From positions 124,001-188,000 of the forward strand of contig JAKSYS010000030.1 in the NCBI GenBank assembly GCA_022925895.1: a DNA stretch of 64,000 nt, given 5' to 3'. Under the pieces are notes generated by a model. It worked only from the letters and a program-made list of their open reading frames with translations. It was not told where the DNA came from and did no database searches. Source of the DNA: Fragilaria crotonensis (Eukaryota > Bacillariophyta > Fragilariophyceae > Fragilariales > Fragilariaceae). A program made the position numbers and the translations under genes. Shown here in pieces: positions 55,191-64,000 of this stretch (position 1 is the stretch's first letter; every line of letters starts with the position of its first letter).

Positions 55191-56947
55191 ATGACATTCG
55201 CTGTGTTCCCGCAGAAGCTGCTGCAGATAGTATTTCTCTTTGGTCTGATACCTCTCACTGTCGTCTGCGACGCAGCGGGAGGTTCGGCGATGGTCAACTT
55301 GCCAATGAACGAGATTAACATCTCGTCGTCACGGACGTGCATGCCTGGGTGGCAGGTCAGAAGCGCCACGAACCGCAGTGGGACGCTGATTATGGCCACG
55401 TTGTATCCTTTTACGAGCATCTTCGGGAAGAATGCGTCGCAAAACAACACAATCTGCTCTTTGTCATGAATGGGGATTTCACGGATGGGACCGGACTGTC
55501 CGCATATCCTCCGTCTCATTTGACGCCGATTCTAGAAAAGATGCCATGGGATGCTCTCAACATCGGGAACCATGAACTCTATGTCAATTCTACTATTAAA
55601 CATATCACGGAGGGCGGGTTCGCGGAGTTTTGGGGAGCAAAGTACGTGACGTCGAATGTACTCAGAGCGGATAGTGGGAGGGGCTTGGAACCGGTCGGCG
55701 GTGCTCGGCATATTGTCTGGGAGGGTCCCACAGCCAAAGTCCTAATATTTGGTTTCCTGTACGATATGTCCGACAATTCTCCGCTCGTTATCGTAGAACC
55801 AGTAGAGCAAGTGATGGAACAACCATGGTTTGCATCGGCTCTACGTGAAGATTATCAAGCAATTGTGTGCATGGTACACATGGATGTCAAGGATCCTCTC
55901 GTATCTGTGATTTTAAGAAAAATTCGCAGCATCACCGGTGATGCCATGCCCGTTCAATTCATCTCTGGCCATAGCCATGTCCGATCCTTCCAGCAGATCG
56001 ATAAATACTCTACGAGCTTTGAGGCTGGTCACTATTTGGATACAATTGGATTCGTTTCATTCGACACCAACGGCACCAACTTTCAATACGAATTTATCGA
56101 TGCCAGCGTAGATAGATTGCGGTCTATTCTCGGAGTCGATGACATTATGACGGAGAATGGTACTGAAGTGCAGAGCATGATACACAAAGCTCAAGAGGAG
56201 CTGGGGTTGCTCGACAAGGTCGGATGTTCTCCCGACCACTACCGAATTGACGTTGAGCTATTCCATCCTCAATCGTTGTGGCGATTATTCATGGACAAGG
56301 TGATAACAGAATACTACTTTAGTGGATCGCCGTCTTCGGTATTCCTTCAAAGCAGTGGTAGCTTCAGGTATGATCTCTATGAGGGACAGGTCACTCTGGA
56401 TGATATCATTTCGGTGAGTCCGTTCAATGACAGCATTGTCCGACTGTCCAAAGCAGTGAAAGGAAGGCAAATCATTCAAGTTTTGGGGGGAGAGATAAAC
56501 AGTCTTAAAAGCAGTGTTCCTTGGTTGCCACATCTACCGGACTATATATGTTCTGTGGACGACATCGACCCAGAAAAGACATACGACCTGTACACCGTTG
56601 ATGCTGATGTGGCTCATTTCGTGGAATGCGTCTCGAACATCACGGGCCGTGAGGTCGATCCCGAGTATCAAAATACGACAACAACAGGTTTGCTGTTAAG
56701 TTTTATCTCTCAAGAGTGGCAAAACGAGGGAAACTGTCAAGGACGGCTAAGTTACGCTAACCCATCCTTGTTCTTCTGTCTGGCGTTCTTATTCTGCGCC
56801 ATCATCGTGGTCGTGGTTGTCGTCTTACTAGTACGACGCAAGCAGGCCCTTGTCGGCTATGACAAGGCCACTACTGCAGCCGAAGAATCAGCGGGGATGC
56901 GAGATGATTTGGCATTCGATGATGAATATGCAGACGAATTGATCTAA
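55191..56947 (+). CDS. membrane-anchored 5'-nucleotidase-like metallophosphoesterase, one frame break
   Basis: From ATG 55191: signal peptide (FPQKLLQIVFLFGLIPLTVVCDA), then a frame break near 55321-55324. One added base joins NEINI to LVVTDVHAWV, the first metal motif (D-x-H), and gives about 585 residues. Further motifs: VMNGDFTDGTGLS (GD), NIGNHELY (GNHE), MVHMD and FISGHSHVR (GHxH), all of the calcineurin-like nuclease/nucleotidase fold with two metals. The C-terminal half (VFLQSSGSFRYDLYEGQVTLDDIISVSPFND) matches the 5'-nucleotidase C domain. The end carries one helix (FFCLAFLFCAIIVVVVVVLLV) and a basic-acidic cytosolic tail, so it is a type I membrane protein with an outward or luminal enzyme domain. 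It is nearest to YHR202W-type enzymes; the exact substrate is unknown. It converges with the START gene, 56 bases apart. Confidence 0.85.
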
Positions 56948-57003
56948 GAAACACGCAAAACTATCCGTCAACCATGTGTTTATGTAAAGAAAAAATTGTT
57001 TAT

Positions 57004-59694
57004 TTACGCACTTGTAGATAACGAAGTCCCTTTCGTTGGACTCCTACGGATGTGAAGCTTCAAGCGAGGCTGAGTGGTTTCGGTCACGTTGGGCAACGGT
57101 GGCTCTGGGATGACTGAAACATCATCATCCTCCCCCATACATGAGGCGCCACTTGGGGTGCTCCGCTCCAGTACTGGAAATGAGTCGCTCGGAGTTGTCT
57201 TTCCTAGTAATGACATCGATGGATGATTGACAACAGCGTCCCATTTCTCGTTCATTCTCTTATTCCATCGGGAAGATGCGTTGAAGAGAATCAACATGGA
57301 AAGGAGGAAGACCATGGTATAGGTGAGCAAGACTCGTGACGTTTCAATCGCGTCCAGTCGCCAACATCGAACCAAGCCAACATCCTCATCGATGTCGCGG
57401 ACATATGAATGGTGTACACCCAATCTGGAATACAAACCAGCCGCTAACTGGAAGGCAAAGAAGACAATGCTTTCGGCCAATCTGCCAAATGGATTCGACT
57501 TGATAAAGACCGTGTGCAAGAGCGCCAACATAAACTTCGCAATGATAGCGACATCAAGCACCGCATGCTTGGAAAGGGCACCACATAAGAACAGCACACG
57601 TCCGGGGAAATCAACAACAGAGGCCGGGAGAAAACCACAAAGAAGGGTGCGGACGTAAGCAACGAGCTCCTGTGATTGCTCGATACCACGAATGAAGTAC
57701 CAAACGAGAGCACGCGTCAAAGCAGCTGCAATCGCCTTTCCTACGCTGAACACTGCTACAGATCCAGACATGACAGCAACCACCATCCGGACCGTATCAC
57801 CGTAGAACTTCTTGGATTGTTTTCCTGTCTTCATGCCGATGTCGAGGGCGCCGAAGGCGTATAGCATAGCGACATCGCAGACAATGAAATGGACAAACGC
57901 GCAGAAACCAATGTACGCAACTGCGCACCCATCAATGAAGAGATTGAACCACCAGGTTGCGCCATGACCATCGAAAGTGCCAAACACATCACTGATGATC
58001 ATGCCTGGGTTGAGAACAATTGTCGCCACGAAACACAACGTGGTGATCGTCAGAAGTCTGGTTTTCCAAGAATGTTCTTGAAATTGTGAGACGTCCCATG
58101 TGGTCTTTCGAACTTCATTAACTTTTTCAACTTCTGTCACAACAGAAGGAATTCCGTTGTTAAGCATCCTTCGCTCTTTTGCCTCCTTCAATTCTTCCAA
58201 CCGAATCATTTGGTATTCTGATAGATGTTTTGCTTTCAATCGATGCTCCACCCGTTGACGAGCAGCGGCGATTCTAAGGGCTTTTTTAGCTTGAGCTTTT
58301 GCCTCCGTCTCGCGAAGGTATCGCGAAATCGGATTTTTAGTTGCCATGGATGCGACGGTGAGAGGGGAAACAGAGGATGTCGAAGCGTCATCGCTTTGCT
58401 TGGCAACTTCGCTGGAATTTTTCGTCTGAACCTGGTATTCAAATTCCTTTTCTTGCTGCTCATCGTTCAATTCCAACGCAGCGACTTTTGGCATTGTCCA
58501 ATTTCTCAATTCGCAGAAGGCTTGAAACTTGGGCAGAAGCCACCCTTCATAGAACTCATTTTCTTGGCGTATGCGTCGAGCATGTGGGTTTCGAACCGGA
58601 TCCTTTGCAACCTTCTTCGCTGCACCCATCACTTTTTGCATGACCACTCCACAAATCTTTCTGGTAACAAAGTCAAGAAGGCTCTGTGGGAGCGGTAGAT
58701 TTGGATCAACATTGGCCACCAGCTTCGTGTCGCAGCAGGTGGGAGATACAACGTCTATTCGAGCTGAGAAATGACGAAGGGTCATTCTCCCACTTCCTAT
58801 TCGAGTTGGTTTTGGTGGGAAAGTGATACCCTCCAAGCCCTCCGCCAGATAGGGTTCTGCATACGGCACTGTATCGGGTCGATCGTGCAGTCCCTGTCCG
58901 ACAATAAGAAAGGAGCCATCTTCTGTCATGTTATCACACCCAACGGCTCGAAAAATACCATCCCGCGACAGCCCCAGCTGCGGCGCACCCATGACGAACC
59001 AACCAACAGAGTCGCATTTATTCATTTCCTTGAGTGTCAAACTGGAAGTACAGAAAGGAGCCCACGTGTGATGGAGATCTACCTCTCTGATGACAGCAAC
59101 TTGGTCGAATAGTGCGACACCTTCCATCCTTCCTTCCATTTTGATGCTCAACGATCCATCCGTCTCTTTTCTATAGTAAGTCGTTATACCATGTGAAGTC
59201 TGCGAAAGAATCCACTGATCGTTCGTTTGCAACTTGATCAGTGCTCGTCTGAACAAAGCAGCCTTCGTCTGACGGATTAGAAAGAGCGTGTGAGACTCCT
59301 GCATTCCATAGACTATGCTGTTCATATTTTATAGCAACCATCCTTTTTCTCTTACCTCCAGCGTCGACAAGATTTGTCTATGAGATTCTAAGAATTTCCG
59401 AAGCGCAAGGTACTCTTCTTCTTGAACGGCTGTTAGTTTCTTCATTTGCCTGCGTTTCATCAAACCTAGTCTACGTGGGGATTTGAGCTGTTCTCGGTTT
59501 GTACCGGGATGTTTCTCCAATCGTTCGGTGACGGAAGAATACAACTTGTGCGCTGTCAAGTGGCGTTCATCCTCGATCAAGAGAAGGACTCGTCGACAAT
59601 CGTGCAATGGATCATCACTCGGACTTCCATCATCTTGAGTGGTTGATGGGTACTGAATACTATACGGTTTGTTCTTGCCATTCTGATGCGCCAT
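57004..59694 (-). CDS. START lipid-binding-domain protein with C-terminal membrane helices (two exons)
   Basis: Exon 1 59356-59694 (MAHQNGKNKPYSIQYP..., with LLIEDERHLTAHKLYSSVTERLEK) joins exon 2 57004-59298 over a 57-nt GT-AG intron in phase 0; unspliced, the frame meets TAA at 59329. Total about 877 residues. Residues about 130-380 are START-like: DQWILSQTSHGITTYYRKETDGSLSIKMEGRMEGV, then LFDQVAVIREVDLHHTWAPFC and VSPTCCDTKLVANVDPNLPLPQSLLDFVTRKICGVVMQKV. A charged coiled stretch follows (EAKAQAKKALRIAAARQRVEHRLKAKHLSEYQ). The C-terminal third has about five hydrophobic segments (LLTITTLCFVATIVL, FNLFIDGCAVAYIGFCAFVHFIV, MVVAVMSGSVAVFSVG, VLLTYTMVFLLSMLILF). START domains bind lipids in a deep cavity; a membrane-tethered one suggests lipid sensing or transfer at a contact site. 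Ligand unknown. Confidence 0.85.
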
Positions 59695-60519
59695 GTCGTC
59701 GTTCGGTGGCCTTGCTACGATCGCTTCACAACTGAATGAAAATGAATTCCTTCTCCGGCAGGGCTCCTTGCGAAGTCTCTAATGTGGGTTGTGTTGCTGG
59801 TTGCGGGACGCGAATTAGTCGGACGTGCAGGGAGCTGGAGTTTATGGGCTTTTATTGCCGTATACTCAGTACCAGGTACTCGAGTACTTGTACGCCAGTT
59901 TGCATTGAACTTGACCGGTCTCCGGTCACTTGCAGACCTCGCACCTCGCACCCCAAGAGGGCTGACTGCTGACTGCTGACTGCTGACTGCTGACTGCACA
60001 CACAGCACACAGTCAAATAGAATCGGGAAGAAACGGAAACGGCCGATCGTTCAACGCATTGGACATACATTGGACGCCAGACGCCAGTGCTGCATACCCG
60101 TGCTGTACTTCCAGTACAAATGTAACTCCTACCTTGTACCGGTAGCTACTGGTAGCTAGCTCTAGATCCGATTAACTGGCACTCTAATTTCGTAATCGTG
60201 ACATCATAGGAATCCTGGAAATCTGGGGTGTATCATAATTTTTGCAAACCGAATTTCCGCACATACATGTGTGTTACTTTAACCGTTTGCCAAAATCGAC
60301 GCCAGCCCGGTTGCCACATATTAGTTTGAAAAGTTCGAACTGCTCATTGTGTCTGCTAGTACTACATTTAAATGCTCATTTTTTGCACCAATTCATTACT
60401 GTTGCTGCTTTTGCTGCTGCTTTTGCTGCTGCTTAATACGTCGGCGTTGTTCCTTATTGTTGTTATTGCATCATTGTTGTTGCGAAGGACTAGCTGACAA
60501 TCATCTTTGACGAACCGCC
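59695..60519. other. intergenic stretch with micro-tandems
   Basis: No gene is seen. GACTGCT heptamers repeat four times at 59962-59997, and TTTGCTGCTGC trimer runs lie at 60410-60433. Confidence 0.6.
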
Positions 60520-60530
60520 GAACCGACACC

Positions 60531-61470
60531 AGTTGTGACGCTGCGATAGCCACTACCTGTCATACATCAGAGTGGTGGTTGCGCTCGCAATTTTGGTTCG
60601 GTGGTGGAGTTTGTGCTCGCGACGAGTTACTGCCGAACCGACACCAGTTGTGACGCTGCGATAGCCACTACCTGTCATACATCAGGAGTGGTGGCGCCTC
60701 GCAATTTTGGTTCGGTGGTGGAGTTTGCGCTCGCGACGAGTTACTGCCGAACCGACACCAGTTGTGACGCTGCGATAGCCACTACCTGTCATACATCAGG
60801 AGTGGTGGTTGCGCTCGCAATTTTGGTTTGGTGGTGGAGTTTGCGCTCGCGACAAGTTACTACCGAACCGACACCAGTTGTGACGCTGCGATAGCCACTA
60901 CCTGTCATACATCAGGAGTGGTGGTTGCGCTCGCAATTTTGGTTCGGTGGTGGAGTTTGCGCTCGCGACGAAGTTACTGCCGAACCGACACCAGTTGTGA
61001 CGCTGCGATAGCCACTACCTGTCATACATCAGGAGTGGTGGTTGCGCTCGCAATTTTGGTTTGGTGGTGGAGTTTGCGCTCGCGACGAGTTACTACCGAA
61101 CCGACACCAGTTGTGACGCTGCGATAGCCACTACCTGTCATACATCAGGAGTGGTGGTTGCGCTCGCAATTTTGGTTCGTGGTGGAGTTTGCGCTCGCGA
61201 CGAGTTACTACCGAACCGACACCAGTTGTGACGCTGCGATAGCCACTACCTGTCATACATCAGGAGTGGTGGTTGCGCTCGCAATTTTGGTTCGGTGGTG
61301 GAGTTTGCGCTCGCGACGAGTTACTGCCGAACCGACACCAGTTGTGACGCTGCGATAGCCACTACCTGTCATACATCAGGAGTGGTGGTTGCGCTCGCAA
61401 TTTTGGTTTGGTGGTGGAGTTTGCGCTCGCGACAAGGAACCGCCGAACCGACACCAGTTGTGACGTGGCT
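60531..61470. repeat. minisatellite, ~116-bp unit, about eight copies
   Basis: Each unit holds AACCGACACCAGTTGTGACG, CTGCGATAGCCACTACCTGT, ATACATCAGGAGTGGTGG, GCGCTCGCAATTTTGGTT and GTGGAGTTTGCGCTCGCGAC. Starts of AACCGACACC fall at 60531, 60636, 60750, 60866, 60983 and onward, so the period is 105-117, mostly about 116. As this is not a multiple of three, the long frames through it change frame at each unit and are not genes. Units differ by one or two bases, so homogenisation is recent. Confidence 0.95.
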
Positions 61471-61542
61471 ATCGTGGTTTTGGTTTGGAATTGAGACCGA
61501 TTGTGACGTGTAACAATTCTGCTAGGTACTATTTTCCGCATC

Positions 61543-62402
61543 ATGTTTCCAAATCCGAGTAATGACATTGCTCGTATCGCTCTAAAGAGGAGGACGTCCT
61601 CGTCTCGCACTGCGGTTCTACTCATGGGTGACTCCCCAAGACTTTTTCCCGCGTCATCATTTACGGACAACAACCTGTGCCCGAACGTTGACGAATCTGT
61701 TCGGGAGGGGGTATCGGATGGGAATACCGGGAAGGCAGTGACGACCGCAAATGGCGTTGGGAACAACGGCGGCATCGCTGATGCTGCCGCCGCAAAAAAG
61801 CAAGGCTCTCGATAACAATGTTCTTGTTCTGAAAAACAAGAAGTGCCGTGACATCTATATCGCGAAACGTCGTGCAAAACGTCGTGCGAGCAAGAAGACG
61901 AGCACGGCCACCGGAAAGCAACTGATCACACAGAACAGGAGTGCACCCAGAAAAGGAAGAGCCATTGTATTGATGGTGTCGGGCAACACCTTCCCATCGC
62001 TCACCCAGGAGTGTCTACCGTCACAGGAAGAAATGCTGTCCTTGCTCGTGAAGGCTCTCCCATTTGTACCTGATTCTCTGGAGCAAAAGAAATTGAGAAG
62101 GAATTTCGTGATGCCGTCACGGACGGCTCGTGTTCCCTGATGAGTCAAAGCTGTGCCGTACTCCATTTTCCTACATTGTGCGTGCACTGAAGCAGGTGTG
62201 TTATCCGTGTCCTCAGCTGGGTCAACTGTCATCGCTGTCCCAAATGTTTGAGGAAAACGGTGTGAAATTGGGGTCATCAAAGGATTCCTTGCGCGAAGTC
62301 TATCTGATGGATGTGGTACTTGACCGCACTGCCTGTCCTCGCATGTGCAAGGGTGCAGGCAAGAGTAGTAATTCTGTTGATCCTGATGTTGTTGCCCGAT
62401 GA
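61543..62402 (+). pseudogene. broken open frames, likely transposon-derived
   Basis: Three overlapping plus-strand frames (61543-61815, 61751-62140, 62130-62402) succeed one another with coding-like text: a basic nuclear-signal-like run (IAKRRAKRRASKKTSTATGKQ), then LTQECLPSQEEMLSLLVKALPFVPDSLEQKKLRR, then REVYLMDVVLDRTACPRMCKGAGKSSNSVDPDVVAR. They read as one decayed protein split by frame changes. I do not recognise a catalytic domain. The adjoining MULE-like piece on the other strand suggests mobile origin. Confidence 0.4.
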
Positions 62403-62535
62403 AGTGTTATGACTCTGGAGAACGTGACGACCCTCTCGATTACCTGTTCAGGACTTGCCTTGCATTCATTCCCAATGCTGGGATTTTCTATTGTGCGAGG
62501 GATAGAGTGCACCCGATGTTGGTGCTGACAAATCA

Positions 62536-63216
62536 TTGATCCCACTTCCAATGAGTTGGCTACGCCTCCAACGTTGTTATAACCGGACGGTACCCCGTAC
62601 TATACGTTTGGAGATGATAGTTATGTCAAGGGTTTGTTCCAGGATGACGGAAAGCTTATTTCTGTGTGGAAACTTGGTTTTGGGGCTACAACCTGATGGC
62701 CGCCGTCTCATCTACCGAGCAGGCCATTGTCTCGATAGCAATGGCCCCAAAATGCCACCAGACGTGTTTTCAGGAGAGGATGCTGGCACATGGCCAATAG
62801 AGGAGCTGAAATTATTATACAATCACAAATTGGCATTTTCAAACTCTGCAAGAGAGGGTGGTCGTCACTACGCAACAGGATGCCACCATTTCAATTTGCC
62901 CAGCACGTGTTGGGTCCTCGACCCTACGATCGATCCGATCATTGATGTGATGATTGATGTGGAACCCTCAGGAAATTGCCTGAACATGCAGACTGTTCTC
63001 CAAGTCAGGCACGCTGTGAAGCTTGGCAAGACTCAAAGTTCTGGCCGTCAGAAAGTTCAGGGATGGTTGCAGAGTATCACTACCTGCAATTCTGCAATTC
63101 ATGAGGCACTTTCCTCACCAAGCGTACGGAATAACACAGGCGATGTGGGGTCAATGCATGCTCTAGGTACCAGGGTGCAGAATGGCGACCTTGTCCATTT
63201 GAATCACGACCGGTAA
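62536..63216 (+). pseudogene. decayed coding-like frame (226 aa), unidentified
   Basis: A plus-strand frame with no recognised domain. Parts look protein-like (YRAGHCLDSNGPKMPPDVFSGEDAGTWPIEELKLLYNHKLAFSN), while other frames across the same bases also show short coding-like pieces (DDGKLISVWKLGFGATT near 62640). Its 3' end overlaps the minus-strand MULE-like piece. Best read as part of a decayed mobile element. Confidence 0.3.
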
Positions 63217-64000
63217 TGGTGAGGAAGGGACGATCCTCATGATTGGTGTCTGCAGTGCAATCGATGTGTAGCACCTCGCTGAACATCTTGAAGAGACGCT
63301 TTTCCCAAGGTGTGGTCCAAGCACATCCAATCATCAAATCTTGTTTATCCTCTACCAACAGTGAGTTTCGGTGGGCTTCTGCAAAGGAGTGCATATCATC
63401 AACCTCACTATTGGGAAGCATGACAACCTTTAGTGAAGTCAAAGGAGTCGATGGCAATGCATAACAATCGTCACCATCATTAGTGCCATAAGTCTCATTT
63501 ACCATCAGCTCTTTGGAACCCGGGTCGTCATTTTCATGAATCAAAGGTACATCACCGATCATCTCTGTTTCCCCAGGTTGGCCCAATCTAACATGATGAT
63601 ACAGCACGCAATGGTCATATCCCTTCCCTAAAGGACTTAAGAACTTATCAACCGTACTTGGTTCACATTCCAGTTCACAAATGTCCTTCTCAAGTTCAGC
63701 ACCAGCACGATTGCCACTCTGAAACCCATTGATGTAACGAACCTGACTTCTTGGAATGACATGCCCACATCGTGAAAATGCATGTTCCTGCCAACCCCAT
63801 CATTTGCTTTAGCACATCCAACCGACACAAGGATGTCCTTCTCGGCAGCACAAATAAGCCGCGTTGGAATTGCGAACTCTAGGTTTGATACTTTTGGGTG
63901 GTGTGCATGATGAGCACATCCTGAACCACCGACAAGGTAATATCCGATGTCATCGACACGGATGTTGAAGCGGAAAGGACATGAAACATTCCGGTGGAGT
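63080..64000 (-). mobile_element. MULE-type transposase fragment, cut by window end
   Basis: On the minus strand the frame 63607-63080 contains LMIGCAWTTPWEKRLFKMFSEVLHIDCTADTNHEDRPFLTITGRDSNGQ. This is the first catalytic-Asp region of Mutator-like (MULE) transposases (ID-x-T, then rP-x-x-x-x-x-G-x-D). Upstream (63640-63990) further pieces fit the same protein in shifting frames: FNIRVDDIGYYLVGGSGCAHHAHHPKVSNLE (possible Cys/His zinc knuckle) and ELEKDICELECEPSTVDKFLSPLGKGYDHC. Downstream of GRDSNGQ similarity stops. The copy is broken and inactive. The 5' part lies beyond the window. Family recall is from memory. Confidence 0.6.

Noticed and set aside
60601-61513. Repeat protein reading VEFALATSY-RTDTSCDAAIATTCHTSG
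   Set aside because: The DNA unit is about 116 bases, so the frame is lost at each unit; it is a minisatellite.

Overview
This window is eukaryotic nuclear DNA and most probably comes from a diatom (pennate type likely, species not determined). Many genes have short GT-AG introns. Several proteins start with a signal peptide followed by a Phe at the cleavage site (SF, GF, AF or EGF contexts), the bipartite plastid-targeting signature of algae with secondary red plastids. A CF1-gamma subunit, a ferredoxin-NADP reductase, a plastid release factor and a 2Fe-2S ferredoxin-like protein are all nucleus-encoded here.

Layout. Bases 1-11,200 are gene-poor and hold a decayed retroelement (about 7.3-9.35 kb) with reverse transcriptase, RNase H and tyrosine-recombinase remnants. 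Bases 11.2-18.3 kb hold a diatom-type hypothetical protein, a plastid-targeted fusion of a YbaK-type tRNA-editing domain, an OB-like domain and a DEDDy exonuclease, and plastid peptide chain release factor 1. Bases 18.4-22.7 kb are repeats: inverted 52-bp satellite arms around a tRNA-like loop, and nested AT-rich palindrome arrays. Bases 22.8-24.3 kb carry two inverted paralogous plastid proteins of unknown function. Bases 26.2-28.4 kb hold a coiled-coil protein and a cold-shock-domain protein. Bases 28.4-32.6 kb are repeats with a MITE. Bases 32.6-36.9 kb hold a TLC-domain membrane protein, an ankyrin protein and a Ubc13-type E2. Bases 39.8-43.7 kb hold a tandem pair of F-box/LON-like genes and a small membrane protein. 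Bases 44.5-54.7 kb form a block of plastid genes: an exporter-like membrane domain fused to FNR, siroheme-pathway methyltransferase, 2Fe-2S protein and AtpC. A metallophosphoesterase and a START-domain protein follow at 55.2-59.7 kb. The end (60.5-64 kb) is a 116-bp minisatellite and decayed transposon sequence including a MULE-like transposase piece cut by the window edge.

Genes often sit in convergent pairs with short 3' spacers. At least eight otherwise conserved genes are interrupted by a single-base change, nearly always in a homopolymer run. Restoring one base rejoins the conserved domains each time, so the simplest reading is indel error in the assembly rather than mass pseudogenisation.

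The functional theme of the 44-55 kb block is plastid electron transfer and energy: FNR makes NADPH from ferredoxin, the 2Fe-2S protein is a possible electron carrier, siroheme serves ferredoxin-dependent nitrite and sulfite reductases, and AtpC is the rotor of the plastid ATP synthase. The most unusual item is the apparent membrane-anchored FNR fusion.
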